Assembly: GCF_027563315.1 (NCBI RefSeq)
Contig: NZ_JAMKBJ010000001.1
Location: 1-64,000, forward strand
From: Paenisporosarcina quisquiliarum
Lineage (GTDB): Bacteria; Bacillota; Bacilli; Bacillales_A; Planococcaceae
DNA: 64,000 bases
Reading direction: 5' to 3'
The notes below the pieces were generated by a model. That model was not told the origin of the DNA. It did no database searches and saw only the letters and a program-made list of their open reading frames with translations. Positions 1 through 8,293 of this stretch are shown here, piece by piece (positions within the stretch are counted from its first letter, which is position 1; each line of letters begins with the position of its first letter). Both the position numbers and the translations under genes were made by a program.

Positions 1-5
1 TTCAT
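1..5 (-). CDS. start of a minus-strand gene running off the window
   Basis: Read on the minus strand, an AGGAGG ribosome-binding site (positions 16–11) is followed after five bases by ATG at 5–3. Only the first codon lies in the window, so nothing can be said about the product. The gene would be transcribed away from ylmC. Confidence 0.5.
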
Positions 6-108
6 ATAGTCCTCCTGTATGTGAGTGAGTCAATTTAGACGTTGATACTCATGCATCATACAAGAGGTCTTTTTTTATTTCAAGAACCTGTTTGGTTTCA
101 TAACAGGA

Positions 109-287
109 ATGCTCCTCGTCGCAAGCGCCTGCGGGGTCTCACCTGGACACGCTTTTCCCGCTGGAGTCGCCGCATTCCACTACAATCAATAAGTTGCCTA
201 CCTGTGGCAACGCCTCCGTGACCAACATCCTGTTGGCCCGAGGCTGGCGTTTCGTCCGCGGAAAGCGAAAGAAATAGCCTGCCACCT
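109..287 (-). repeat. inverted, internally deleted copy of the composite A+B palindromic repeat
   Basis: The reverse complement of this stretch begins with the left half of repeat A (compare 7175 and 21553) and continues into the left two thirds of repeat B (compare 7440 and 21822). The right half of A, the spacer and the end of B are missing. The order A then B is kept, so this looks like a deletion derivative of the same unit in opposite orientation. It is visibly richer in G+C than the flanking DNA and encodes nothing plausible. Confidence 0.8.
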
Positions 288-333
288 GCTTTTTCAATTG
301 ATTGCGATTAATAATCTTTTTTCATCTGTCTGC

Positions 334-372
334 AAGCTTTTATTCCTTTTATGGAATAAAAGCTTTATTTTT
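334..372 (+). terminator. 13-bp perfect hairpin followed by a T-rich run
   Basis: Positions 334–346 pair perfectly with 353–365 around a six-base loop, followed by a T-rich stretch. It looks like an intrinsic terminator reading towards ylmC. It could shield ylmC from upstream transcription or act as an attenuator, because the ylmC start is only about 45 bases further on. Confidence 0.6.
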
Positions 373-373
373 T

Positions 374-389
374 GTTTATGAACATAAAC
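374..389. promoter_or_regulatory. 16-bp palindrome just upstream of ylmC
   Basis: GTTTATG-AA-CATAAAC is an inverted repeat with 7-bp arms, placed between the hairpin and the ylmC ribosome-binding site. It has the shape of a dimeric repressor operator. I do not recognise the cognate regulator. Confidence 0.35.
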
Positions 390-410
390 TGTAAAAAGGG
401 GGAATGACCG

Positions 411-659
411 TTGAAATTTACGGATATCCAGCAAAAGGAATTTATTGAGGCGAGTGATGGACGGATGCTTGGCTTCGTCAATGATGCCAGAATATCAAAA
501 GAAAATGGAACGATTGAATCCTTTTTCCTGGCAGAACCGAAAAAGATGCTCGAATTGTTTTCTGGTAATCGACCGACAATTGTAATTAGATTATCCGATA
601 TTAAAGTCATTGGAAAAGACGTGGTTATCGTTCAGACGAAAGGTTCTGAACACGGATAA
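411..659 (+). CDS. ylmC: YlmC/YmxH family PRC-barrel sporulation protein
   Basis: A small 82-aa protein with the hydrophobic and acidic pattern of the single PRC-barrel domain of the YlmC/YmxH family. Members are found in spore-forming Firmicutes and are annotated as sporulation-associated, with no settled biochemical role. The start is TTG, preceded by a GGGGGA ribosome-binding site at about 397–402. Its neighbours (ylmE, sepF, ylmG, ylmH, divIVA) are those of the B. subtilis ylm cluster. The ylmD gene that lies between ylmC and ylmE in B. subtilis is absent: only 74 bases separate the two genes, and they hold a promoter. Confidence 0.85.
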   Translation: MKFTDIQQKEFIEASDGRMLGFVNDARISKENGTIESFFLAEPKKMLELFSGNRPTIVIRLSDIKVIGKDVVIVQTKGSEHG

Positions 660-662
660 ACA

Positions 663-691
663 TTGAATATTCAACGTTTGATTGGTACAAT
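663..691 (+). promoter_or_regulatory. sigma-A promoter for ylmE-sepF-ylmG
   Basis: TTGAAT (663–668) and TACAAT (686–691) are separated by exactly 17 bases. They lie upstream of ylmE in the short ylmC–ylmE gap. Confidence 0.65.
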
Positions 692-733
692 AAAAAGATA
701 ACACCGATACTTAATAGTTAGGAACTTCTAAAA

Positions 734-1423
734 ATGCCAATTGAGCGGAAACTTCAACAAATACAACAGCAAATCAGCCAAGCATGTGCACGTGGCAATC
801 GTTCTATCAAGGATGTTCATATTGTGGCAGTAACTAAATCAGTTACTGTGGAGCGAACGCAGGAAGCCATTTTGGCAGGACTCCACCATCTTGGTGAAAA
901 TCGTCCGGAAGGTTTGTTGGCCAAACAAGCTGAAATTAAAACGCCCGTAATTTGGCATTATATCGGCTCCTTACAAACTCGCAAAGTAAAACAAGTAATC
1001 AACACTGTTCAAGTTTTGCATTCATTGGACCGAATGAGTTTAGCTGATGAAATTCAAAAGCGTGCAACTCAAAAGATTGATTGTTTTATTCAGGTGAATG
1101 TGTCCGGTGAAGAAGCAAAGCATGGAATTGAGCCGCAAAATGTCCAACCATTCATTGAATCATTAAGTGACCATCATCAAATACGCATCATTGGATTAAT
1201 GACCATGGCACCAAATACGTCAGATGAACAAGTGATTCGTTCCGTATTTAAATCTCTCAAGGACATGCAGGTTCATATTGCCAGTAAAGGCTATACTCAC
1301 GCACCTTGTACGGAATTATCTATGGGCATGTCGAATGACTTTGAAATCGCGATCGAAGAAGGCGCCACATATGTACGAATCGGTACAGCACTAGTCGGAG
1401 ATGAAAGTGAGGATCTTACATGA
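734..1423 (+). CDS. ylmE: YggS/YlmE family PLP-binding protein (PLP homeostasis)
   Basis: A 229-aa protein of the YggS/PROSC family, a single TIM-barrel domain related to the N-terminal half of alanine racemase. These proteins bind pyridoxal 5'-phosphate and buffer the cofactor and amino-acid pools rather than catalysing a known reaction. Visible signatures are AVTKSV near residue 35 (the PLP-lysine region), GENRPEG near 55, [12 protein letters not shown] near 77 and [16 protein letters not shown] near 195. It overlaps sepF by four bases (ATGA), so the two are translationally coupled. The length matches the family. Confidence 0.93.
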   Translation: MPIERKLQQIQQQISQACARGNRSIKDVHIVAVTKSVTVERTQEAILAGLHHLGENRPEGLLAKQAEIKTPVIWHYIGSLQTRKVKQVINTVQVLHSLDRMSLADEIQKRATQKIDCFIQVNVSGEEAKHGIEPQNVQPFIESLSDHHQIRIIGLMTMAPNTSDEQVIRSVFKSLKDMQVHIASKGYTHAPCTELSMGMSNDFEIAIEEGATYVRIGTALVGDESEDLT

Positions 1424-1881
1424 GTATGAAGAATAAATTCAAAAACTTTTTTTACTTAGATGAAGAAGAAGAAATTCCAACAACGAATGAACGTAGAAAA
1501 GAATCTCAATCAATGCCTCAACCGACTGTTCGCAAAACGACAAAAGAAAGAAGAGTTGTGCAATCGGAATCGAGTTCAACTCCTAACATTGTAAGTCTCC
1601 AAAACTTACAGAAATCTTCAAAAGTAATTCTGGTAGAACCACGGGTTTATGCGGAAGCACAGGATATATCGGAGCATTTAAAAAATAAACGTGCAGTAGT
1701 CGTTAATTTACAACGAATTGATAAAGATCAGGGAATACGCATTGTGGATTTTTTAAGTGGAACCGTGTATGCTTTAGGCGGAGATATTCAGCGTATTGGC
1801 ACCGATATTTTCTTGTGTGCACCTGATACCGTAGAAGTGGCTGGAGCCATTTCCGACTACTTTTATGATGACATACAATAA
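1420..1881 (+). CDS. sepF: cell division protein SepF
   Basis: A 153-aa protein with a short N-terminal amphipathic membrane-binding helix ([11 protein letters not shown]), a charged variable linker to about residue 60, and the conserved C-terminal SepF domain beginning near [15 protein letters not shown]. SepF polymerises into rings, bundles FtsZ filaments and tethers the Z-ring to the membrane. The ATG overlaps the ylmE stop; a second in-frame ATG two codons on is an alternative start. Lying next to ylmG and divIVA is typical of Firmicutes. Confidence 0.95.
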   Translation: MSMKNKFKNFFYLDEEEEIPTTNERRKESQSMPQPTVRKTTKERRVVQSESSSTPNIVSLQNLQKSSKVILVEPRVYAEAQDISEHLKNKRAVVVNLQRIDKDQGIRIVDFLSGTVYALGGDIQRIGTDIFLCAPDTVEVAGAISDYFYDDIQ

Positions 1882-1901
1882 TTGAGGTGTAATTAATTCT
1901 T

Positions 1902-2162
1902 ATGGATTTTGTAATCTATATATTAAATGAAGCAATTGGATTATATTCGATTTTACTTATTATCTATATTTTCATGTCGTGGGTACCGAGTGTGAAAGAA
2001 TCGAGTATCGGACGTTTTCTCGAAAGAATATGTGAACCGTATCTAGAGCCTTTCAGACGCTTCATTCCACCTTTTGGCATGATTGATGTATCGCCAATTG
2101 TGGCTATTCTAGTATTAAACCTCGCTCGTGGAGGCTTGGAATATTTAAGTAGAATTGTCTAA
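1902..2162 (+). CDS. ylmG: YggT family membrane protein YlmG
   Basis: An 86-aa integral membrane protein with two hydrophobic segments, about residues 5–27 and 63–80, flanking the YggT signature region ([21 protein letters not shown]). YggT/YlmG proteins accompany the division cluster in many bacteria, and their exact function is unresolved. It begins 20 bases after sepF behind a GAGGTG ribosome-binding site and is followed at once by an intrinsic terminator. It is probably the last gene of the ylmE transcript unless there is read-through into ylmH. Confidence 0.9.
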   Translation: MDFVIYILNEAIGLYSILLIIYIFMSWVPSVKESSIGRFLERICEPYLEPFRRFIPPFGMIDVSPIVAILVLNLARGGLEYLSRIV

Positions 2163-2168
2163 CAGATT

Positions 2169-2193
2169 GCCTCACTTTCGTGGGGCTTTTTTT
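2169..2193 (+). terminator. intrinsic terminator after ylmG
   Basis: A 7-bp stem (2169–2175 with 2180–2186, one G·U pair) with a four-base loop is followed by seven T residues. It lies between the ylmG stop and the ylmH ribosome-binding site. Confidence 0.75.
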
Positions 2194-2216
2194 GACCATT
2201 GAAAGGAAGAGCAAAG

Positions 2217-3005
2217 ATGGAACAAGTTTTACAACATTTTCGTAAAGATGAACAACCATTTATCGAACAAGTCAGTGGATGGCTACGAGAGACACAGGAT
2301 CGGTATGCCCCAAAGTTGACCGATTTCCTGGATCCGAGGCAGCAATTTATTGTGCATGCCATCATTGGTCAGAGTGAAGATCTGGTAACGACTGCTTTCG
2401 GTGAATTTCCTGAAGCAGAAAGAAAACGGATGCTCATTGCGCCTTCATACTTTGAGGCAACTGAGGATGATTATGACATCGTGATGTTTTCTATAAAATA
2501 TCCTTCGAAATTCATCAAAATTGAACACCCCGATGTATTAGGTTCACTTATGTCATTAGGATTGGATCGCTCAAAATTTGGAGATATCCGAGTAGATGAC
2601 AATCAAATAGAATTTGCAGTTGCATCGGAAGTTGCAGATTTTGTCCGGATGCATCTAACCTCTATTGGAAAGGCAAAAGTTCATGTGGAAGAACTGCAGT
2701 CTGACCATGCCTATTTAGAAAATAGGGATGTGTGGGTCGAAGAGACACATACAGTAAGTTCAATGCGAATAGATACAATCATCGCTTCTCTTTTTAATGT
2801 CTCTAGACAGAAAGCATCGATGCTTGTACATGGTGGAAAAGTAAAGGTGAACTGGACTGTGCGCGAACAACCATCATTCGAATTGCATGAATCTGATTTG
2901 CTTTCAATCAGGGGCTATGGGAGAATACGAATTGGAATGATTGAAGGACGTACAAAGAAAGACAAAATACGACTCCAAATAGGGCGAATTGAACAAAATT
3001 CGTGA
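2217..3005 (+). CDS. ylmH: YlmH, S4-domain RNA-binding protein
   Basis: A 262-aa protein. The N-terminal two thirds match the YlmH-specific domain. The C-terminal part from about residue 180 is an S4 RNA-binding domain (MRIDTIIASLFNVSRQKA, then VHGGKVKVNW). YlmH-type S4 proteins bind rRNA or stalled 50S–tRNA complexes and have been linked to ribosome rescue. I chose ATG 2217 over an upstream TTG (2199) because AAGGAAG at 2203–2209 is correctly spaced to it and the resulting length fits the family. Confidence 0.9.
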   Translation: MEQVLQHFRKDEQPFIEQVSGWLRETQDRYAPKLTDFLDPRQQFIVHAIIGQSEDLVTTAFGEFPEAERKRMLIAPSYFEATEDDYDIVMFSIKYPSKFIKIEHPDVLGSLMSLGLDRSKFGDIRVDDNQIEFAVASEVADFVRMHLTSIGKAKVHVEELQSDHAYLENRDVWVEETHTVSSMRIDTIIASLFNVSRQKASMLVHGGKVKVNWTVREQPSFELHESDLLSIRGYGRIRIGMIEGRTKKDKIRLQIGRIEQNS

Positions 3006-3103
3006 ATTATATTCAAGAAAATTCGAATTATTGATGTCATCATCGACAATGAACGGTATAATAGTTGGAAACGATGTAAGTTAGTAAAGGGGAGATTTTT
3101 GAA

Positions 3104-3613
3104 ATGCCGCTATCACCACTAGATATTCATAACAAAGAGTTTGGTCGTGGGTTCCGAGGCTATAACGAAGATGAGGTCAACGAATTTTTGGACCAAGTGA
3201 TTAAAGATTTCGAACTTCTAATTAAAGATAAAAAAGAATTGGAAGAGAAATTGAAGTCGTCAAGTGAGCGAGTTGGCCATTTCACAACTATCGAAATGAC
3301 ACTTCAAAAGTCAATCGTGGTTGCACAAGAAGCTGCAGAAGAAGTTCGCCGAAACTCTCAAAAAGAAGCAAAGTTAATCGTTAAAGAAGCTGAGAAAAAC
3401 GCGGACCGTATCGTAAATGAAGCGTTGACGAAAGCTCGCCGCATTGCGCTTGAGATTGAAGATTTGAAAAAGCAATCGAAAGTATTCCGTAACCGATTCA
3501 AAATGTTGGTCGAAGCTCAGCTTGATTTAATTAACACTGATGATTGGGATCACTTGATGCAATATGAAGTGGACACGACTCAGCTTGAAAGAATGGATTC
3601 AAAAGAAGACTAA
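3104..3613 (+). CDS. divIVA: septum/pole-targeting protein DivIVA
   Basis: A 169-aa coiled-coil protein. The N-terminal membrane-binding module contains the conserved FRGYNEDEVNEFLDQV region, with Phe17 and Arg18 in the positions that insert into negatively curved membrane. It is followed by long heptad-rich helices (about 30–130) and an acidic C-terminus. DivIVA marks the division site and poles and recruits MinJ/MinCD and chromosome-anchoring partners during sporulation. A TATAAT at 3057–3062 suggests its own promoter, but no good −35 is seen at the ideal distance. The ribosome-binding site is AAAGGGGAG. Confidence 0.95.
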   Translation: MPLSPLDIHNKEFGRGFRGYNEDEVNEFLDQVIKDFELLIKDKKELEEKLKSSSERVGHFTTIEMTLQKSIVVAQEAAEEVRRNSQKEAKLIVKEAEKNADRIVNEALTKARRIALEIEDLKKQSKVFRNRFKMLVEAQLDLINTDDWDHLMQYEVDTTQLERMDSKED

Positions 3614-3620
3614 TCACAGC

Positions 3621-3649
3621 TTGACGATTATGGAATCATTCCCTATAAT
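3621..3649 (+). promoter_or_regulatory. strong sigma-A promoter of the ileS T-box transcript
   Basis: TTGACG (3621–3626) and consensus TATAAT (3644–3649) are separated by 17 bases, immediately downstream of divIVA. The predicted transcription start near 3656 leaves the whole T-box leader in the transcript. Confidence 0.8.
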
Positions 3650-3655
3650 ATCTAC

Positions 3656-3978
3656 ATATTATAAGAAATGCGAAGAACATCTCTATGGCAGACGTTTCTA
3701 GCAAGACATAGTGAAACCGTCAACAATACTTTATATTAATACGCTGAAAGAGACAGTAGTTTGAAAGCACAGAAAAGCGATTCGGGGATGGTGGAAGCCC
3801 GAACAGGGGGCAATCAAATGAAAATCACTCTTGAGTAAAATCACTGAACTTGATTTTGTAAGTGATTTCGGATTCACACCGTTAACGTGATCTAAGCTGG
3901 CAACTTCTTTATGTTGCAATTAGGGTGGTACCGCGAGTTATAACTTCTCGTCCCTTCATTGGGATGAGGAGTTTTTTT
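3656..3978 (+). promoter_or_regulatory. isoleucine T-box riboswitch and terminator
   Basis: The leader has an AGAGA-type motif near 3748, a specifier-loop region whose ATC codon at 3824–3826 reads isoleucine, and the conserved T-box sequence AGGGTGGTACCGCG at 3922–3935. The terminator is a 12-bp stem (3943–3954 with 3961–3972) followed by seven T residues. Uncharged tRNA-Ile pairing with specifier and T-box is expected to stabilise the antiterminator and switch on ileS. The specifier was assigned by eye from the usual loop context, so it is slightly less certain than the T-box itself. Confidence 0.93.
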
Positions 3979-4075
3979 GTTGAGTTTAAAATGGTTGGAT
4001 TTTCCTGAGAATAGAAAGATAAAATGGTCAGTCCCCCAAGCAATGCGCTTGTATATTAAGAGGAGGTTTTTTTAA

Positions 4076-6838
4076 ATGGAATACAAAAATACTTTATTGA
4101 TGCCTAAAACGGATTTCCCGATGCGCGGTGGTTTACCAACACGTGAACCAGCGATGCAAGAAAAATGGAACGAAATGAAACTTTATGAAAAAGTTTTGGA
4201 GCGTACAAAAGGGCGTCCTACATTTATTTTGCATGATGGACCACCTTATGCAAACGGAGACCTTCACATGGGTCACGCAATGAATAAAGTGCTTAAAGAC
4301 ATGATTGTGCGCCATAAATCGATGACTGGTTTTCACGCACCGTATGTTCCAGGTTGGGATACGCATGGTTTGCCGATTGAGCAAGCTTTGACGAATAAAG
4401 GTGTTAATCGCAAAGAAATGACGTTAGCGGAGTTCCGTAACCTATGTGAAACCTATGCATACGAACAAATTGACCGTCAGCGTGAACAGTTCAAACGTCT
4501 TGGTGTAACAGGTGATTGGGAAAATCCTTACGTAACATTAAAACCTGCTTATGAATCACGTCAAATTGAAGTATTCGGTGAAATGGCTCGTAAAGGTTAT
4601 ATCTATAAAGGATTAAAACCAGTTTATTGGTCTCCATCGAGTGAATCAGCTCTAGCTGAAGCTGAAATCGAGTATCAGGATAAAAAATCTCCATCTATTT
4701 ATGTAAGTTTTGAAGTCACGGAAGGAAAAGGCGTAGTCGCTGAAGGAACTAAAATTATCATTTGGACGACTACACCTTGGACAATTCCAGCTAACCTTGG
4801 AATTTCAGTAAATCCTGAATTCGACTATGTAATTGTTGAAGTTGCATCTTCGCGCTACCTTGTAGCAAAAGCATTACTGGAGAATGTGGCCACTACTCTT
4901 GAATGGGATTCTTATGAGATTGTTCAGACTCTAAAAGGTGAACAAATGGATCGCATGGTAGCGAAACATCCTCTATATGACCGTGATTCGCTTGTTATGC
5001 TTGGCGACCATGTAACAGACGAAGGTGGTACTGGATGTGTTCATACAGCTCCTGGACACGGGGAAGAAGACTTCCAAGTTGGTAAAGCATATGGACTAGA
5101 AGTACTTTCACCAATCGATGATCGTGGTGTATTAACAGCTGAAGCACCTGGCTTTGAAGGATTATTCTATGATAAAGCAAATAAAGTCATCACAGAAGCT
5201 TTGGATGCTGCTGGCGCTTTAGAAAAACTAACATTCTTCACACACTCTGCACCGCATGATTGGCGTACGAAAAAGCCGGTTATTTTCCGTGCAACTGCTC
5301 AATGGTTCGCATCGATCGAAGCATTCCGTGATCAGTTATTACAAGCAATTAAAGACACTTCATTTACACCTGCATGGGGTGAGACTCGTCTGTTCAACAT
5401 GGTACGTGACCGTGGAGACTGGTGTATCTCCCGTCAACGTGTATGGGGTGTTCCAATCCCTGTGTTCTATGCGGAAGACGGAGAACCAATTTTAACGGAA
5501 GAAACAATTGCCCATGTTTCAAAATTATTCCGTGAACACGGTTCGACAGTGTGGTTCGAACGAGAAGCGAAAGACTTGCTTCCTGAAGGTTTCACACATC
5601 CGAACAGTCCACACGGCCGTTTCTCAAAAGAGACGGATATTATGGATGTTTGGTTTGATTCAGGCTCTTCTCATCAAGCAGTTTTGGATGAGCGTGAAGA
5701 TTTGGTGTATCCTGCTGACTTGTATTTAGAAGGATCCGATCAATACCGTGGATGGTTCAACTCATCATTAACAACTAGTGTTGCTATCAATGGTCATGCT
5801 CCATATAAAGGCTTATTGAGCCATGGATTTACGCTTGATGGCGAAGGCCGCAAGATGAGTAAATCGATTGGTAACGTAATCGACCCTGCTAAAGTAATGA
5901 ACCAACTAGGTGCAGATATTTTACGTTTATGGGTAGCATCTGTCGATTATACAGCGGACGTTCGCGTTTCAGATTCAAATTTCAAACAAGTCGCTGAAGT
6001 GTATCGTAAAATCCGCAATACATTCCGCTTCCTTCATGGAAATGTATCGGACTTCAATCCACAAACCGATCGCGTAGCATTTGAAGACTTGCGTGAAGTG
6101 GATCAATACATGTTCATGAAACTGCAAGAATTGATTGAAACAGTTCGTAAATCTTATGACAAATATGACTTTGCAAGTGTCTATCACGCAGTCAATAACT
6201 TCGTATCGATTGATTTGAGCTCATTCTACTTGGATATTGCAAAAGATGTTGTTTATATCGAAGGTGAAGACAATTCACATCGTCGTGCGATGCAAACAGT
6301 CATGTATGATACATTGATTGCATTATTGAAACTGACAACACCAATTTTACCGCATACGACGGATGAGCTATGGGTGTTCCTGACACATGAAACGGAAGAA
6401 AGTGTTCAACTGACTGACTTCCCTGAAGCGGTATCACATGAAGGGTTTGCAGGTTTACGCACGAAGTATCAACAATTGATGCTAGTACGTGACGACGTGT
6501 TAAAAGCTTTGGAAGAAGCACGAAATGCAAAAGTAATCGGTAAGTCACTGGAAGCAAAAGTTACGCTTTATGTGAAGAAAGAACTTGTAGAAGCATTTGA
6601 TGCAAACAAAGTAGACTTTGCTCAATTCTTTATCGTGTCTGACTTTACACTTGCTGGATCAAAAGAAGATGCTCCAGCAGATGCATTGGTTCTTGATGTG
6701 GCCTCTGTAGTTGTTACTAAAGCACAAGGTGAAAAATGTGAACGATGCTGGACAATTTCTTCCAAAGTGGGAGAAAATGAAAAACATCCGACATTATGTC
6801 CACGATGTGCAGATGTAGTAGAAAAATATTACGTATAA
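4076..6838 (+). CDS. ileS: isoleucyl-tRNA synthetase
   Basis: A 920-aa class I aminoacyl-tRNA synthetase that charges tRNA-Ile. The HMGH form of the HIGH motif is at residues 64–67. The CP1 editing domain follows ([13 protein letters not shown] near 235). KMSKS is at about 593–597, and the anticodon-binding domain ends in a zinc module with CERC near 888 and CPRC near 908. Length and zinc-binding C-terminus match the bacterial enzyme of the B. subtilis type. Expression should be controlled by the upstream T-box. The ribosome-binding site is AGAGGAGG, and a terminator follows the stop. Confidence 0.98.
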   Translation: MEYKNTLLMPKTDFPMRGGLPTREPAMQEKWNEMKLYEKVLERTKGRPTFILHDGPPYANGDLHMGHAMNKVLKDMIVRHKSMTGFHAPYVPGWDTHGLPIEQALTNKGVNRKEMTLAEFRNLCETYAYEQIDRQREQFKRLGVTGDWENPYVTLKPAYESRQIEVFGEMARKGYIYKGLKPVYWSPSSESALAEAEIEYQDKKSPSIYVSFEVTEGKGVVAEGTKIIIWTTTPWTIPANLGISVNPEFDYVIVEVASSRYLVAKALLENVATTLEWDSYEIVQTLKGEQMDRMVAKHPLYDRDSLVMLGDHVTDEGGTGCVHTAPGHGEEDFQVGKAYGLEVLSPIDDRGVLTAEAPGFEGLFYDKANKVITEALDAAGALEKLTFFTHSAPHDWRTKKPVIFRATAQWFASIEAFRDQLLQAIKDTSFTPAWGETRLFNMVRDRGDWCISRQRVWGVPIPVFYAEDGEPILTEETIAHVSKLFREHGSTVWFEREAKDLLPEGFTHPNSPHGRFSKETDIMDVWFDSGSSHQAVLDEREDLVYPADLYLEGSDQYRGWFNSSLTTSVAINGHAPYKGLLSHGFTLDGEGRKMSKSIGNVIDPAKVMNQLGADILRLWVASVDYTADVRVSDSNFKQVAEVYRKIRNTFRFLHGNVSDFNPQTDRVAFEDLREVDQYMFMKLQELIETVRKSYDKYDFASVYHAVNNFVSIDLSSFYLDIAKDVVYIEGEDNSHRRAMQTVMYDTLIALLKLTTPILPHTTDELWVFLTHETEESVQLTDFPEAVSHEGFAGLRTKYQQLMLVRDDVLKALEEARNAKVIGKSLEAKVTLYVKKELVEAFDANKVDFAQFFIVSDFTLAGSKEDAPADALVLDVASVVVTKAQGEKCERCWTISSKVGENEKHPTLCPRCADVVEKYYV

Positions 6839-6892
6839 AATTACTGGGAAACTGGCGTAGATTAATGCCAGACAATACATTCCTGCATGAGA

Positions 6893-6921
6893 AAGAGCTG
6901 TCCTTTTTGGGCAGCTCTTTT
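6893..6921 (+). terminator. ileS terminator (first copy of a duplicated hairpin)
   Basis: An 11-bp stem with one G·U pair around a short T-rich loop, followed by T residues. The 26 bases at 6895–6920 recur without a single change at 7723–7748, on the other side of the repeat-bearing gap. Confidence 0.85.
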
Positions 6922-7174
6922 AGCGTTAAAGCTATTATATTCAATGTTGACTATGTTTCTGTTTATAGAAAAGTGAATGTCGGCCATTTTTGGTACTTTT
7001 AAGGATATAGTGTTGCGTATATTTAAAAATCGCAGGATTCTTGAGAGCAATATCAAAAGCATTAGCTATACCCTAAACGGCATTTTGAACAACTGTTGTA
7101 TAAGCAGCTCAAGTTAATATCCATAGAAAATATTTGGTCTTCTGCTACGTCACCTCAACGCGATTTTAAAAAAG

Positions 7175-7394
7175 GTGGTCGTTTATTTCTTTCGCTTTCG
7201 CGGACGAAACGCTAGCCTCGGGCCAACAGGATGTTGGTCACGGAGGCGTTGCCACACGATGTGGCGTTCTAGCCTCCGTTCCTTTGTCTTGCTCCTGCGG
7301 TTACTCGTCGCAAACGAATTGTGTACAATTCGTTGCCTGTGGGGTCTAGCTTGTTCCGTTTTTTCCGCAGGAGTCTTCAGAAACAGCCGACCAC
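7175..7394 (+). repeat. palindromic repeat A, copy 1
   Basis: A roughly 220-bp element bounded by imperfect terminal inverted repeats (7175–7190 and 7379–7394). It contains several internal hairpins, such as GCCACA…TGTGGC and GAATTGT…ACAATTC. It is about 90% identical by eye to 21553–21773. It is GC-richer than the host DNA, has no credible coding sequence, and lies 45 bp before repeat B1 in the same arrangement as copy 2. Confidence 0.85.
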
Positions 7395-7439
7395 TTTCCT
7401 ACTAACATTTGAATAGAGACACTGACATAAGTGCTTTCT

Positions 7440-7562
7440 GTTGATTGGAGTGGAGGCGGCGACTTCAGCGGGAACAGCACGAGCTGAAGGCCCCGCAGGA
7501 ACGTAGTGACGAGGAGACTGAGGCCGTGCCCGCGAAACGCGTCCGCCGCAAAGGAAATCAAC
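7440..7562 (+). repeat. palindromic repeat B, copy 1
   Basis: A 123-bp GC-rich imperfect palindrome with GTTGATT/AATCAAC ends and GGCGGCG…CCGCCG inner arms. It is nearly identical to 21822–21944. From memory it resembles a family of intergenic hairpin repeats scattered in many Bacillaceae genomes; that resemblance was not searched. Homology to copy 2 continues about 75 bases past its right end. Confidence 0.85.
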
Positions 7563-7659
7563 ATTCTCTTGTATTGGTACTTTTACATTAGTAAGCATTT
7601 GTATTTAATCATTTTATTGTTTGTCTGAAATCTGGACCAAAGATAGTTTGGCTGTTTTC

Positions 7660-7685
7660 TTTGCGACGAGTAACCGTAGGAGCAA
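7660..7685 (-). repeat. orphan fragment of repeat A
   Basis: A 26-base stretch whose reverse complement matches the inside of repeat A1 (7289–7314) at all but one base. It looks like a decayed or recombined piece of the element. Confidence 0.6.
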
Positions 7686-7720
7686 TTTTTTTAAAGATTC
7701 CCTTGTAATTTCTATAGTAA

Positions 7721-7749
7721 ATGAGCTGTCCTTTTTGGGCAGCTCTTTC
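7721..7749 (+). terminator. second copy of the ileS-type terminator hairpin
   Basis: Positions 7723–7748 are identical to 6895–6920, including the imperfect pair in the stem. It now lies about 60 bases before the lspA start and could insulate lspA from the repeat region. Confidence 0.75.
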
Positions 7750-7807
7750 TGTCAGTTCATGTTATGTGGTAAACTAGCTAAGATACTTGCGTAACGGAGG
7801 AACATTC

Positions 7808-8293
7808 GTGTACATTTTTTATTTAGTAGCAATTGCCGTTGTGGCGATTGATCAATGGACAAAATGGTTGGTTGTAAAAAATATGGAACTAGGTGAACGA
7901 ATTGTCTTAATGGAACCGACGTTTGCTTTACTTTCCCATCGTAATCGTGGAGCAGCATGGGGAATGTTAGAAGGACAGATGTGGCTATTTACGATTGTCA
8001 CGATCATCGTGGTCATTGGTATTTTGTATTACTTTCATAAAGAAGCAAAAGGAAAGCCATACTTTCAATTAAGTTTGATGCTTTTACTTGGTGGTGCGAT
8101 TGGGAATTTTATAGATCGTTTGTTCCGCGGCGAAGTGGTGGATTTTGCGGACGTTCTTATTCCAGTCATAAATTATGATTTCCCGATTTTTAACGTTGCC
8201 GATGCAGCATTAACCATTGGGGTCGTTATGCTCATCATCGTATTATTTTTAGAAGAAAAAGCAGAAAAAGCTGCAAAGAGAAAAGGTGAATAG
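7808..8293 (+). CDS. lspA: lipoprotein signal peptidase II
   Basis: A 161-aa polytopic inner-membrane aspartyl protease that removes the signal peptide from diacylglyceryl-modified prolipoproteins. Four hydrophobic segments are visible. Conserved blocks are DQWTKW near the N-terminus, NRGAAWG, GGAIGNFIDRLFRGEVVDF (first catalytic Asp) and FNVADAALTIG (second catalytic Asp). I chose GTG 7808 because GGAGG at 7796–7800 is ideally spaced to it; the upstream TTG at 7787 would put that site inside the gene. TTCATG-17-TAAGAT (7756–7784) is a possible weak promoter. It abuts the following synthase gene. Confidence 0.95.
   Translation: MYIFYLVAIAVVAIDQWTKWLVVKNMELGERIVLMEPTFALLSHRNRGAAWGMLEGQMWLFTIVTIIVVIGILYYFHKEAKGKPYFQLSLMLLLGGAIGNFIDRLFRGEVVDFADVLIPVINYDFPIFNVADAALTIGVVMLIIVLFLEEKAEKAAKRKGE

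Larger units (their letters stand above)
6922..7722. other. gene-free 0.8 kb segment between two identical terminator hairpins
   Basis: It holds repeat A1 (7175–7394), repeat B1 (7440–7562), a conserved tail to about 7640 and an inverted fragment of A at 7660–7685. The first 250 bases show no gene or repeat that I recognise, except that TTGGTACTTTTA (6990–7001) recurs at 7574–7585. The position corresponds to ylyA in B. subtilis, for which I see no remnant. Confidence 0.7.

Noticed and set aside
3057-3062. TATAAT upstream of divIVA as a full promoter
   Set aside because: The nearest TTGATG is 20 bases away and no good −35 sits at 16–18 bases, so I mention it only under divIVA.
3731-3919. 62-aa minus-strand ORF in the ileS leader
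   Set aside because: It lies entirely inside the T-box riboswitch, whose RNA structure explains the sequence.
7175-7598. ORFs of 72–76 aa inside repeats A1 and B1 on both strands
   Set aside because: They are made of hairpin sequence, lack ribosome-binding sites, and similar frames recur in the second repeat copy simply because the DNA is repeated.
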